NCBI RefSeq assembly: GCF_900104395.1
Contig: NZ_FMXX01000022.1
DNA from: Fusobacterium_C necrophorum
Lineage (GTDB): Bacteria > Fusobacteriota > Fusobacteriia > Fusobacteriales > Fusobacteriaceae
Direction: 5' to 3' (one strand)
DNA length: 41,548 bases
In this document: one piece after another, positions 24,411-32,859 of the stretch
Numbering within the stretch: position 1 is the first letter of the stretch
How the letters are laid out: each line of letters opens with the position of its first letter
Notes under the pieces: model-generated
The model's input: only the letters and a program-made list of their open reading frames with translations
Database searches by the model: none
Told to the model about the DNA's origin: nothing
Made by a program: the position numbers and the translations under genes

Positions 24411-24439
24411 ATTCTATACCAAATTTATTAAAAAAGCAA
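24411..24439 (-). promoter_or_regulatory. Promoter upstream of the DUF2828 gene
   Basis: Minus strand TTGCTT (24434-24439), 17-nt spacer, TAGAAT (24411-24416). The start would be near 24404, giving a leader of about 230 nt. Confidence 0.55.
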
Positions 24440-24486
24440 GTACTTTTTTAAATTAAGCCCACTCTCCCAGTAGAATTTACAATTTT

Positions 24487-25455
24487 TTATTTTAGTTTTA
24501 ATAAGTCATGAATTCTGACAACTCCGACAAATGTTTCTTCATGAAACACAGGCATTACGGAAATTTGGTATTTTCCCTCTTCCATATAAGACAAAGCTTC
24601 ATTTGCCAGCATATCCTGTTCGACTTTTTTATATTTCTTTGTCATAATCTCCTCGGCACGAAAGGTAAAAAATTCTTCTTCTCGAGACAAAGCTCTTCGA
24701 ATATCTCCTTCCGTAATAATTCCAACTAACTTCTCGTTCTCCATGACACACAAAATTCCAAGTCTTTTTTCATTCATCTTCAAAATGACATCTTTCATTT
24801 TCGTATTCGGAGAACAAAGAGCTAAGTCCTCTCCCGTCTTCATCAAGTTTTTCACTCGAGATAACAGTCTTCTTCCCAAGCTTCCTCCCGGATGATACAT
24901 TGCAAAATTTTGTGGTTGGAAATTTCGCATTCTCATCAAAACTCCGGCAAGAGCATCTCCCAAAGCCAAGGCGGAAGTCGTAGAAGCCATAGGTGCCAAA
25001 TTCAACGGACAACCCTCACTTTCTACTCCACAGAACAAAACAATTTCTGCTTCTTGAGCCAATCTTGAGTTTGGATTTCCTGTCATGGCAAATACTTTCG
25101 CACCGATGTTTTTAATAGCCGGTATAATATGTAAAATTTCATCACTTTCTCCGCTATTGGAAATTCCAATCACAATATCCTCCGGATTTACCATTCCCAA
25201 ATCTCCATGAAGCCCCTCGGTAGAATTCATAAAAATGGTTGTGGTCCCCGTGGAAGAAAGAGTTGCCGCTATCTTTCTTCCAATAGCTCCTGTTTTCCCG
25301 ATTCCTGTGATAATCAATTTCCCTCTACTTTCATAAATCGTTTTTGCCGCCTCTATCAATTCTCTTCCCATAGACTTCTTCAGCTTCTCCAAGCCTTGAA
25401 TTTCAGTATCAATAATTCCTTGAGCCACTGCTATCATTTCTTGATCTTCCAACAT
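24487..25455 (-). CDS. kdsD: D-arabinose 5-phosphate isomerase (KdsD/GutQ/KpsF family)
   Basis: The protein has 322 residues. An N-terminal SIS domain is marked by TGIGKTGAIGRKIAATLSS, TEGLHGDLGM and GISNSGESDEIL. Two CBS domains follow (about 205-320) with ILCVMENEKLVGIITEGDIRRAL and MPVFHEETFVGVVRIHDL. The enzyme interconverts ribulose-5-phosphate and arabinose-5-phosphate, the first step of Kdo synthesis for LPS. A sugar-acid-pathway paralogue (GutQ/KpsF) is possible because fragments of a sugar-acid operon lie just upstream. AAGGA precedes the ATG by 8 nt. Confidence 0.92.
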   Translation of the reverse strand: MLEDQEMIAVAQGIIDTEIQGLEKLKKSMGRELIEAAKTIYESRGKLIITGIGKTGAIGRKIAATLSSTGTTTIFMNSTEGLHGDLGMVNPEDIVIGISNSGESDEILHIIPAIKNIGAKVFAMTGNPNSRLAQEAEIVLFCGVESEGCPLNLAPMASTTSALALGDALAGVLMRMRNFQPQNFAMYHPGGSLGRRLLSRVKNLMKTGEDLALCSPNTKMKDVILKMNEKRLGILCVMENEKLVGIITEGDIRRALSREEEFFTFRAEEIMTKKYKKVEQDMLANEALSYMEEGKYQISVMPVFHEETFVGVVRIHDLLKLK

Positions 25456-25492
25456 GAGTCATTCCTTCTTTCTTAACATTTAGTATTTGATT

Positions 25493-25753
25493 TTATCCGA
25501 AAATCATATTTATTATTAATAATACCACAATTCCTACTGCCCATGCAACTGTACTTGCAATAGAATATAGTCGTAATTGCTCTTTTCCTTCCGTAATCCC
25601 AATAGAACGATTGATGACCCAAAAAAAACTGTCATTAAAATAATGAGAAGTATATTTCGTTTGTTTTTTGATAAGTTCTTCTACGCAAGAAGAAAGAGAA
25701 CAAGTTGCATTCGAGCCCGTTAAGTCATCCGCGACAATTACATACTTTACCAT
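25493..25753 (-). pseudogene. Chimeric remnant: start of a DUF1537 (four-carbon acid sugar kinase) gene joined to the end of a GntP-type permease gene
   Basis: An 86-codon open frame has two unrelated halves. Residues 1-19 (KYVIVADDLTGSNAT) are the N-terminus of DUF1537/OtnK-like kinases, with a good GGGAGGG ribosome site retained. From about residue 38, FNDSFFWVINRSIGITEG and the last hydrophobic helix AWAVGIVVLLIINMIFG match the C-terminal end of GntP gluconate/H+ symporters. An internal deletion that removed the rest of both genes explains the joint. It might still be translated as a one-helix peptide, but no function is expected. Confidence 0.7.
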
Positions 25754-25782
25754 ATTCCCTCCCTAATTTCTCTTTTTTGGTA

Positions 25783-26046
25783 TCAGTTTACTGATATAAT
25801 TTTTCCCATTAAATTATGCTTCTCTATTTCCGTGTCAGAAAAAGAATAATTTGTAATAATCTTATGAAAATTCTTGATATGAGCCGCTCTATATAATTTC
25901 TTCTTTCCAAACTTACTTTGGTCTGCCAATAAAATACTCTTTTCGCTGATCTTCATCATAGTACGTTTTAAAATGGCTTTTGTTTCTGTAGGAACGGTTA
26001 TATCTAAGTTCTCGGAATTAGCTTTCATCTTTCTATATCCAAGCAA
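25783..26046 (-). pseudogene. C-terminal fragment of a DeoR-family transcriptional regulator
   Basis: The open frame of up to 87 codons contains TKAILKRTMMKISEKSILLA, then DQSKFGKKKLYRAA and NFHKIITNYSF. This is the effector-domain end of DeoR/GlpR sugar regulators (usual length about 250). The DNA-binding helix-turn-helix is missing, and the fragment begins right at the end of the AEC transporter gene. With the kinase/permease chimera downstream it forms the remains of a regulator-kinase-permease operon. No regulatory activity is expected. Confidence 0.75.
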
Positions 26047-26980
26047 TACTTTTTAGAAGAAAGACCCAAAAGAAAATCGTGACAATGGAACAAGCACTTG
26101 TCGTCACTACAATCTCTCCCGCCAGATCTCCGTCCGCCTCCATTTCCTTTGCCATAGTAAAAGAAGCCACTGCAGCAGGACAAGCTGCCGCCGATAAAAA
26201 GGCTGTCATTTCCATTGGACTGAACTGTAGAAAATGTGCTGTCACAAGCAGAAAAAGAGGAAATAAAATTAACTTTACGATATTTGCAGATAATAAATAT
26301 TTCCAATGTTTTTTAACACTTCTCATCTCCAAACTTCCCCCCAACACGATAAATGCCAAAGGAGTTGCCACTTTTGCCAAACTTGAAATTGTAGCTTCCA
26401 AAATAGCTGGAATTTGAAGATGAAAAAATAAGCAAAGCACGGCTGAAGTAGAAGCCAAAAGCAAAGGATTTTTTAAGGTGGATATAAGAAGTTTTGAAAA
26501 TTTTATCTTCTTGCCTCGATAAAACTCCAACAATAAAATGGCGGTAATATTAAAAGTCGGAATGACAGCTGCCAACAAAAGCGAAGTAATCCCCAAAGCT
26601 TCCTCTCCATATAAGCTGCTGGCAATCGGAATTCCAAATAATACAAAATTTCCTCGATAGGCCGCCTGAATCATAACAGAGCATTTTTTAGAATCTTCTA
26701 TCACCTGAGAATAGTATAGATAGCTTAAAAAAATCATAAAAAGAACTCCGAAAACAGGAAATAAAATAAATCTCAGGTTCTTTGTCTGAAATACCGCCTC
26801 AGCCTCCAATCGATAAATATTGATAAATAATAAACTACTCATAAACACTCGAAAGACTAAACTATTCATCTGATTTAAAGAAGAATCATCAAGCATTTTA
26901 AAATATTTTAAACCATAACCTATCGTCAAAATGATTAAAATCGGTAACACTACATTCATTGCCAATATGAAATTTTCCAT
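26033..26980 (-). CDS. AEC-family (auxin efflux carrier-like) transporter
   Basis: The protein has 315 residues and about ten hydrophobic segments arranged as two five-helix repeats, the AEC/MleP-MdcF architecture. The N-terminal VVLPILIILTIGYGLKYFKM and the mid-protein AAYRGNFVLFGIPIASSLYG are typical. A second-half crossover block, AAACPAAVASFTMAKEM, is present. Bacterial members carry malate, malonate or other organic anions across the inner membrane; the substrate is not readable. GGGAGAG precedes the ATG. The 3' end overlaps the DeoR fragment, a sign that the deletion scar lies immediately downstream. Confidence 0.88.
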   Translation of the reverse strand: MENFILAMNVVLPILIILTIGYGLKYFKMLDDSSLNQMNSLVFRVFMSSLLFINIYRLEAEAVFQTKNLRFILFPVFGVLFMIFLSYLYYSQVIEDSKKCSVMIQAAYRGNFVLFGIPIASSLYGEEALGITSLLLAAVIPTFNITAILLLEFYRGKKIKFSKLLISTLKNPLLLASTSAVLCLFFHLQIPAILEATISSLAKVATPLAFIVLGGSLEMRSVKKHWKYLLSANIVKLILFPLFLLVTAHFLQFSPMEMTAFLSAAACPAAVASFTMAKEMEADGDLAGEIVVTTSACSIVTIFFWVFLLKSIAWI

Positions 26981-27035
26981 TTATTCTCTCCCAAATCTCT
27001 TTTCCATGTGCAAAATACAACATAGAATGAAGAAA

Positions 27036-27065
27036 GGCTATCTCAAAATCAACTCTGAGATAACC
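27036..27065 (-). terminator. Probable terminator after the FMN-binding protein gene
   Basis: A 10-bp stem (27036-27045 with 27056-27065; GGCTATCTCA/TGAGATAACC with one G-T pair) is followed on the minus strand by TTTCTTC. The T-tract is modest. Confidence 0.6.
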
Positions 27066-27074
27066 TCTTATTCT

Positions 27075-27437
27075 TTATTTTTCAGGTATTTTTTTTACTG
27101 CATCTCTTATAGCATCCAAAAATCCTTGAGAACTGGATGAAGCTCCTGCTACAACATCCACATCCAAAGTTTGCATACTTTTTATTTTTTCAGTCAAAGA
27201 TGAAATCGCCATTCCTCCAACTTCCGGAGTATCTTCATGCTCGACTTGAATATCTGTAATTCTAATCTCATTCTCTTGATTTCGGTATGCTGTTACTTGT
27301 ACCCGAATCTCATTTTCAAATCCTTCTCCTATTCCCTCATACACCTTTGGTGCGTTCCTTTGTAATAGAACAGCGGAAATAACGGCAGCAATTACAAGAG
27401 CCATAGAAATATATTTAATTCTGTTTTGATATGTCAT
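27075..27437 (-). CDS. FMN-binding domain protein, membrane-anchored
   Basis: The protein has 120 residues. One N-terminal hydrophobic segment (about 8-26) acts as an uncleaved anchor or signal. The rest is a single FMN-binding domain ending in VDVVAGASSSSQGFLDAIRD, the counterpart of the S(G/A)AT motif where FMN is bound or covalently attached. Such small proteins occur in extracytoplasmic electron transfer (RnfG/NqrC-like, or beside flavin transferase ApbE). No partner redox genes are seen here, so the role stays open. It has its own promoter. Confidence 0.82.
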   Translation of the reverse strand: MTYQNRIKYISMALVIAAVISAVLLQRNAPKVYEGIGEGFENEIRVQVTAYRNQENEIRITDIQVEHEDTPEVGGMAISSLTEKIKSMQTLDVDVVAGASSSSQGFLDAIRDAVKKIPEK

Positions 27438-27466
27438 CTGTTTTCCTCTTTCTCTATTTTTTTTCT

Positions 27467-27496
27467 ATTATATCATAGCATTTTCAAAAATAGCAA
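27467..27496 (-). promoter_or_regulatory. Promoter of the FMN-binding protein gene
   Basis: Minus strand TTGCTA (27491-27496), 18-nt spacer, TATAAT (27467-27472) with a TGA extension in front. Confidence 0.65.
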
Positions 27497-27519
27497 TCCT
27501 CTTATTCTTTTTTCTGAAA

Positions 27520-28719
27520 TTATTTTTCAGAAATAGAAGCAACTCCCGGTAATACTTTTCCTTCCAAGTACTCTAAAGAAGCTCCTCCTCCCGTAGAGAT
27601 ATGAGTGAATTTATCCGCATATCCTAAACTAATGGCAGCGGCGGCAGAATCTCCTCCCCCGATAATCGTAGTTGCTCCCTCCAGATGAGCAATGGCTTCA
27701 CAAACTCCTATGGTTCCCTTTGCATAATTCGGCATTTCAAATACTCCCATCGGTCCGTTCCATACCACTGTTTTTGCCTTTGCAATCTCTTTGGAAAATA
27801 ATTCCACTGTTCCTGCTCCTATATCCAATCCCATTTCCTCTGTCGGCACTGCGTCCACAGAAACAGTTCGATGAGCTGCATCATTTTTAAATTCTTTCGC
27901 TACTACGGTATCTATCGGTAATACTAATTTTCCATTGGATTTTTCCAATAAAGCTTTTGCCAATGTTATCTTATCTTCTTCCACCAAAGAAGTTCCTGTG
28001 TTCTTTCCTAAAGCTCTTAAGAAAGTAAACATCATCGCTCCTCCTACCAGGACTTTATCGGCTTTTTCCAATAAGTTTTCAATGACTCCAATTTTATCGG
28101 AAACTTTTGCTCCTCCCAGAATGGCCACCAAAGGTCTTTCCGGTGCATCCACAGCTCCTCCGATAAATCGAATTTCCTTTTCCATTAAGAACCCTGCTGC
28201 CGATTTTCCCTCTCCAATATTGGAAGCGATTCCTACATTGGAAGCATGAGCTCTATGAGCCGTTCCAAAAGCATCATTGATGAAAACATCTCCTAAAGAA
28301 GCCCAATATTTTCCTAATTCCGGATCATTCTTGGATTCTTTTTTTCCGTCCAAATCTTCAAATCTTGTATTTTCAAACATCATGATTTCTCCATCTTGTA
28401 AGGAATTCACCGCTGCTTCCAATTCAGCTCCTCGAGTCGCTACTATAAATTTTACTTCTTTTCCCAATAATTCAGAAAGTCTTTCCGCTACCGGTTGTAA
28501 AGATTTTGTTTTCAAGTCTTCTTCCGTCTTCACTTTTCCTAAATGAGAAAAAGCAATCACTCTTCCTCCATGTTCCAAAGCATATTGAATCGTTGGAAGT
28601 GCTGCCACAATTCTATTCTCATCTGTAATTTTTCCCTCTTTCATAGGAACATTGAAATCCACTCTCATCAATACTTTTTTTCCTCGTAATTCTAAATCTC
28701 GAATATTTTTTTTTGCCAT
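27520..28719 (-). CDS. pgk: Phosphoglycerate kinase
   Basis: The protein has 399 residues, the full family length. RVDFNVPMKEGKITDENRI at the N-terminus, FSHLGKVKTEEDLKTKSL, the hinge region LGGAKVSDKIGVI and the nucleotide-binding GGGDSAAAA near the C-terminus are all intact. It carries out the ATP-forming step of glycolysis from 1,3-bisphosphoglycerate in the cytoplasm. AAGGAGG lies 4 nt before the ATG. The gene follows gap, but a strong terminator separates them with no space for a new promoter. Confidence 0.98.
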   Translation of the reverse strand: MAKKNIRDLELRGKKVLMRVDFNVPMKEGKITDENRIVAALPTIQYALEHGGRVIAFSHLGKVKTEEDLKTKSLQPVAERLSELLGKEVKFIVATRGAELEAAVNSLQDGEIMMFENTRFEDLDGKKESKNDPELGKYWASLGDVFINDAFGTAHRAHASNVGIASNIGEGKSAAGFLMEKEIRFIGGAVDAPERPLVAILGGAKVSDKIGVIENLLEKADKVLVGGAMMFTFLRALGKNTGTSLVEEDKITLAKALLEKSNGKLVLPIDTVVAKEFKNDAAHRTVSVDAVPTEEMGLDIGAGTVELFSKEIAKAKTVVWNGPMGVFEMPNYAKGTIGVCEAIAHLEGATTIIGGGDSAAAAISLGYADKFTHISTGGGASLEYLEGKVLPGVASISEK

Positions 28720-28740
28720 CTTTCCTCCTTGGATTATTAT

Positions 28741-28766
28741 AAAAAACGGAGCCTCTTCAGGCTCCG
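28741..28766 (-). terminator. Rho-independent terminator after gap
   Basis: GC-rich 8-bp stem CGGAGCCT/AGGCTCCG (28747-28754 with 28759-28766), a 4-nt loop, and six T on the minus strand. It ends only about 12 nt before the pgk ribosome site. Confidence 0.9.
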
Positions 28767-28780
28767 CTCACTAGGCTTTC

Positions 28781-29785
28781 TTATTTTGCTTTCGTAACTG
28801 CTCCTAAAGTTCTAATCAATTGAGAAGTATAAGACATTTCATTGTCATACCAAGAAACTGTTTTTACCAATTGTTTGTCTCCGACAGTCATCACTCTTGT
28901 TTGCGTGGCATCAAATAAAGAACCGAATCTACATCCAATCACATCGCTTGACACAATGTCTTCGTCATTATATCCAAAAGATTCATTGGCTGCCGCCTTC
29001 ATTGCTGCATTGATTTCTTCTACGCTGACAGATTTTTCCAATACGGTAACTAACTCCGTAATGGATCCCGTAATAACAGGCACTCTTTGAGCTGCTCCGT
29101 CTAATTTTCCTTTTAGTTCAGGAATGACCAAACCGATTGCTTTTGCTGCCCCTGTTGTATTAGGAACGATATTTGCCGCAGCTGCTCTCGCTCTTCTCAA
29201 ATCTCCTTTTTTATGTGGAGCATCTAAAGTATTTTGGTCATTGGTATAAGCGTGAATGGTTGTCATCAATCCTTCTACAATTCCAAAGTTATCATGCAAT
29301 ACTTTTGCCATAGGTGCTAAACAGTTTGTTGTACAGGAAGCTCCTGAAATAACAGTTTCACTTCCATCCAAAATATCATGATTTACATTGTATACTACTG
29401 TTTTTAAATCTCCGGTTGCCGGTGCGGAAATCACAACTTTCTTGGCTCCCGCTTTGATATGAGCTTCCGCTTTCTCTTTGCTGGTAAAGAATCCTGTACA
29501 TTCCAATACTACATCAATTCCCAATTCTTTCCAAGGCAATTCTTCCGGATTTGCTTTTGCAAAGACTTGAATGGAATCTCCATTGACTACAAAGCCTTCT
29601 TCTGTTACATCAATCGTTCCTTGAAATCTTCCTTGTGCCGAATCATATTTAAATAGATGTGCTAAGGTTTTTGCATCCGTTAAGTCGTTGATTGCTACAA
29701 CATCGTATTCAGGATTTTCACTCATGACTCTTAATGCTAATCTTCCTATTCTTCCAAACCCGTTAATTGCTACTTTTACTGACAT
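28781..29785 (-). CDS. gap: Glyceraldehyde-3-phosphate dehydrogenase
   Basis: The protein has 334 residues. The NAD-binding start is VKVAINGFGRIGRLALR, the catalytic Cys is in SGASCTTNCLAP (about residues 148-159), and WYDNEMSYTSQLIRTL is at the C-terminus. It oxidises GAP to 1,3-bisphosphoglycerate, the substrate of the adjacent pgk product. TTAGGAGGG is upstream of the ATG. The promoter at 29855-29883 is near consensus, in keeping with high expression. Confidence 0.98.
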   Translation of the reverse strand: MSVKVAINGFGRIGRLALRVMSENPEYDVVAINDLTDAKTLAHLFKYDSAQGRFQGTIDVTEEGFVVNGDSIQVFAKANPEELPWKELGIDVVLECTGFFTSKEKAEAHIKAGAKKVVISAPATGDLKTVVYNVNHDILDGSETVISGASCTTNCLAPMAKVLHDNFGIVEGLMTTIHAYTNDQNTLDAPHKKGDLRRARAAAANIVPNTTGAAKAIGLVIPELKGKLDGAAQRVPVITGSITELVTVLEKSVSVEEINAAMKAAANESFGYNDEDIVSSDVIGCRFGSLFDATQTRVMTVGDKQLVKTVSWYDNEMSYTSQLIRTLGAVTKAK

Positions 29786-29854
29786 GCCATCCCTCCTAAA
29801 ATTTTACCTAAACATTACTCTATTATTTTTTTTAATCGTTTGTCTCTTTCCATT

Positions 29855-29883
29855 ACTATATAATAAGTTTCCCTCTTTGTCAA
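29855..29883 (-). promoter_or_regulatory. Sigma70 promoter of gap
   Basis: Minus strand TTGACA (29878-29883), 17-nt spacer, TATAGT (29855-29860). The leader to the gap start is about 65 nt. Confidence 0.8.
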
Positions 29884-29924
29884 TGAGATTGAAGAATTAC
29901 TTTTACTCCGAAGATGAACAGTTT

Positions 29925-30794
29925 TTACCCATTTAGATAGTCTTTCATATCCTGTGGCAAGTCAATGACAATTTCCTGTTCCTCCGCATTTTTTGGATTT
30001 TGGAAACAAAGACGATAGGCATGCAAAAGTTGTCTTTTTATTGTTTCCTCGCTTCCACCGTATAAATCGTCTCCAACAATAGGATAGCCTTCTAAGGACA
30101 AATGAGCCCGAATTTGATGTGTTCTTCCCGTAAATAATGTGACCTCCAACAAGGTTCTATTTTTTTGAGGAAAGCGTTTCAGCACTTTGACAAAGGTTTT
30201 TGCCTCCTGTCCTCCCTTTTCGACCGGCAACTCCACTCTGCGTAAATCTTCTCCCACTTTTCCAATCGGTCTGGTAATATAAAATTCATCCTGTTCTACC
30301 ATGCCTTTCACTATCGTTTGATATGATTTTCTGACTTCGGTTTTTTCTTGTAAATAGGCTTGAGAGTAGGCATTTTTCGTTACAATAATTAACCCTGTGG
30401 TATTCATATCCAAACGGTTATAAAATCTTGGAACCATCGTTTTCCCCGTCGTTTTTAAAAAATAAGCAACGACTCCGTTCGCCAAAGTGGCATCTACTTT
30501 TTTTGTTGTAGGATGTGTTACCAAATTGGCTTGTTTGTTGAGTACCAATAAATTCTCATCTTCGTATACTATATCCAAAGGAATCTCCATAGGCCGAATT
30601 CCTGTTTCTTTTTCTTTTTCCACAATCAAAATACGATTTAATTTCCGAACTTTTTTCGCCGTATTTTTAATCTTCTTTCCGTTCAAATAAATTTCCAGTT
30701 TTCGAAGTCCTCTTCCTGAATATCCTTTTGTTTCTTTCAAATATTCTCCAATTTCATAGCCGTCATATTCCGGCTCCACAATATATTTATGCAA
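29925..30794 (-). CDS. RluA-family pseudouridine synthase (RluC/RluD/YlyB-like)
   Basis: The protein has 289 residues. An N-terminal S4-like RNA-binding region (GRGLRKLEIYLNGKKIKNTA) precedes the catalytic domain. The catalytic Asp is in NRLDMNTTGLIIVTK (usual HRLDxxTSG, here with Asn and Thr replacements). LFTGRTHQIRAHLSLEGYPI and GDDLYGG are the downstream motifs. It isomerises uridines in 23S rRNA or tRNA; the exact site cannot be assigned. AAGGAG is upstream of the ATG. Confidence 0.92.
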   Translation of the reverse strand: MHKYIVEPEYDGYEIGEYLKETKGYSGRGLRKLEIYLNGKKIKNTAKKVRKLNRILIVEKEKETGIRPMEIPLDIVYEDENLLVLNKQANLVTHPTTKKVDATLANGVVAYFLKTTGKTMVPRFYNRLDMNTTGLIIVTKNAYSQAYLQEKTEVRKSYQTIVKGMVEQDEFYITRPIGKVGEDLRRVELPVEKGGQEAKTFVKVLKRFPQKNRTLLEVTLFTGRTHQIRAHLSLEGYPIVGDDLYGGSEETIKRQLLHAYRLCFQNPKNAEEQEIVIDLPQDMKDYLNG

Positions 30795-30831
30795 TCCAAA
30801 CTCCTTATCTTTTTCTTTTTTAGATGAGTCT

Positions 30832-30840
30832 ATTTTATCA
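30832..30840 (-). promoter_or_regulatory. Extended -10 promoter of the RluA-type gene
   Basis: Minus strand TGATAAAAT, a TGN extension plus TAAAAT. The -35 candidate TTTTCA is 17 nt upstream and weak. Confidence 0.45.
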
Positions 30841-30884
30841 TATCTTCCAAGAAATGAAAAGTTTTTTCCCTGCTAAAGAAAACA

Positions 30885-30913
30885 TTGTAGGAAACAAAAA
30901 ATTGAGTTATAAT
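30885..30913 (+). promoter_or_regulatory. Sigma70 promoter of the hem operon
   Basis: TTGTAG (30885-30890), 17-nt spacer, TATAAT (30908-30913). The leader before hemA is about 30 nt, too short for a cobalamin riboswitch. Confidence 0.75.
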
Positions 30914-30949
30914 GAAAAAGAAGATTAGTGAAAAAGAAAGGATTTAAAA

Positions 30950-31960
30950 ATGAATATCAAAAATTTTGCAATGATTGGAATTTCTCATAAAATACTTTCT
31001 ATGCAAGAACGAGAAGAATTTATCAGGCAGAAACCGAAAGTTCTTTTGGAAGAACTTTTTCAAACAGGAAAAATTCGAGCTTATGTGGATCTTTCCACCT
31101 GTTTACGAGTCGAATTTTACATGGAGCTCCTTGACAATACAAGATTGGAAGAAATAAGAGAAAGATTTCCCGCTCAACGGGGGCTGCAAATGAAGCAAGG
31201 AGAAGAGGCACTCCTACACTTAGCAAAAGTCGTTTGTGGATTTTTTTCGGTCATCAAGGGGGAAGATCAAATTTTGTCACAGATGAAACACGCCTATACA
31301 AAGGCTCTGGAAGAGAAACACAGCTCCAAACTTTTCAATATTATCTTCCAAAAAATCATAACATTGGGAAAAAAATTCAGAACCAAAAGTAATATTGCTC
31401 ATCATGCTCTTTCTTTGGAAGCCATTACCCTACATTCTATCCAAGAAAGAATTCCAAATGTGCAGGAAAAAAAAATTCTCTTATTGGGAGTCGGAGAGCT
31501 GGCCCAGTCTATTCTCTCTCTTTTAGTAAAAGAAGGCTTTTCCAATCTCTATATTACCAATCGGAGCTATCATAAAGCGGAGAGAATTTCCAATGCCTAT
31601 CAGGTGAATATCATTGACTTTCGTGACAAATACGAGTGGATTGCCAAAGTGGACATTATTATCTCGGCTACTTCCGCTTCTCATATTGTGTTGGAATATG
31701 AACGATTTTTAGAAAAAAAACAGGAAAAGAATTACCTGATGTTGGACTTGGCGGTTCCCAGAGATATTGACCCTCGTATTGCAAATCTTGAAGGAGTTCA
31801 AATTCTCAATTTAGATGATATTTGGAAGATTTCGAAACAACACGGCTCCTTTCGAGAGCAATTGTTGGATGAGTATTGTTATCTTCTGGAAGAGCAAATA
31901 GAAAGCATTCATAAGGCACTTTCCTATTATGAAACTAAACAGGAGGCTTCGGTATGTTAA
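30950..31960 (+). CDS. hemA: Glutamyl-tRNA reductase
   Basis: The protein has 336 residues, shorter than the usual 400-450 because the C-terminal dimerisation helix is reduced. The catalytic block reads LSTCLRVEFY, where most family members have TCNRxE, so the nucleophilic Cys is kept but the next Asn is Leu. FSVIKGEDQILSQMKHAY is the conserved glutamyl-tRNA region, and LLLGVGELAQSIL begins the NADPH domain (about residue 180). It reduces glutamyl-tRNA to glutamate-1-semialdehyde. It is the first gene of the operon, has AAAGGA upstream, and overlaps hemC by 7 nt. Confidence 0.92.
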   Translation: MNIKNFAMIGISHKILSMQEREEFIRQKPKVLLEELFQTGKIRAYVDLSTCLRVEFYMELLDNTRLEEIRERFPAQRGLQMKQGEEALLHLAKVVCGFFSVIKGEDQILSQMKHAYTKALEEKHSSKLFNIIFQKIITLGKKFRTKSNIAHHALSLEAITLHSIQERIPNVQEKKILLLGVGELAQSILSLLVKEGFSNLYITNRSYHKAERISNAYQVNIIDFRDKYEWIAKVDIIISATSASHIVLEYERFLEKKQEKNYLMLDLAVPRDIDPRIANLEGVQILNLDDIWKISKQHGSFREQLLDEYCYLLEEQIESIHKALSYYETKQEASVC

Positions 31961-32859
31961 AACATCATATTATTTTGGGAAGTCGAGGAAGTATTTTGGC
32001 ATTGGCTCAAACAAATTGGGTAAAAAAACAACTGCAACGACACTATCCTCAACTTACCTTTTCCATTCAAGTCATCGAAACACAGGGAGATAAAGACTTG
32101 ACTTCCCATTTTGGAAACAGTGAGCTATCCTTAAAAAGTTTTTTTACCAAAGAAATTGAGAAAAGTTTATTGGACGGAGAGATCGATATTGCCGTTCATT
32201 CTATGAAAGATGTTCCGAGTAGTTCCCCGGTCGGACTTATCTGTGGGGCAATTCCCGTTCGGGAAGATGTTCGAGATGTTCTTGTCAGCACTTCCGGAAA
32301 CACATTGGCAGATCTTCCTAAAGGCTCTATTCTAGGTACCTCTTCCTTACGAAGAATTCAAAATATCAAACAGCTTCGCCCTGATCTTGAAATCAAAGCT
32401 CTTCGTGGGAATATTCATACCCGACTGAAAAAATTGGAAGAAGGGCATTATGACGCCATTGTACTGGCTGCAGCAGGTTTAAAAAGAGTAGGGCTGGAAG
32501 AAAAAATTACGGAGTATCTGAACCCGACCGTCTTCTCTCCCGCTCCCGCACAGGGAGCTCTCTATATTCAATGTCGAGAAAAGGATGAAGAAACTCGAAA
32601 CATATTACAAAGTATTCATGACGAAAACCTGGCAAAAATTTTGGAAATAGAGAGGGAGTTTTCCAGAATTTTCGACGGAGGCTGCCACACTCCTATGGGC
32701 TGTTATTCGAAGGTAGAAGGAAAAAAGATCTTCTTTCATGCCATGTATTCCCATAAGGAAAAGAGTTATCAAACTATAATTACGGAAAGCATCACAAAAG
32801 GAAAAGAAATTGCTATCATGGCTGCACAGGAAATTCAAAAACTGATGAAGGAGAAATAA
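31954..32859 (+). CDS. hemC: Hydroxymethylbilane synthase (porphobilinogen deaminase)
   Basis: The protein has 301 residues. GSRGSILALAQTNWVK opens the protein, IAVHSMKDVPSS holds the catalytic Asp, GTSSLRRIQNIKQLRPDLE and LRGNIHTRLKKLEEG bind the substrate, and GGCHTPMGCY carries the Cys that holds the dipyrromethane cofactor. It polymerises four porphobilinogens into hydroxymethylbilane. AGGAGG lies 8 nt before the ATG, inside hemA. Confidence 0.97.
   Translation: MLKHHIILGSRGSILALAQTNWVKKQLQRHYPQLTFSIQVIETQGDKDLTSHFGNSELSLKSFFTKEIEKSLLDGEIDIAVHSMKDVPSSSPVGLICGAIPVREDVRDVLVSTSGNTLADLPKGSILGTSSLRRIQNIKQLRPDLEIKALRGNIHTRLKKLEEGHYDAIVLAAAGLKRVGLEEKITEYLNPTVFSPAPAQGALYIQCREKDEETRNILQSIHDENLAKILEIEREFSRIFDGGCHTPMGCYSKVEGKKIFFHAMYSHKEKSYQTIITESITKGKEIAIMAAQEIQKLMKEK

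Noticed and set aside
27511..27533. TTTCTGAAA/TTTCAGAAA hairpin at the pgk stop codon as a pgk terminator
   Set aside because: It lacks a T-tract on the minus strand and includes the last pgk codons.
30891..30949. Cobalamin riboswitch upstream of hemA
   Set aside because: The leader is about 30 nt and has no B12-box-like sequence. The cobU leader is likewise too short.
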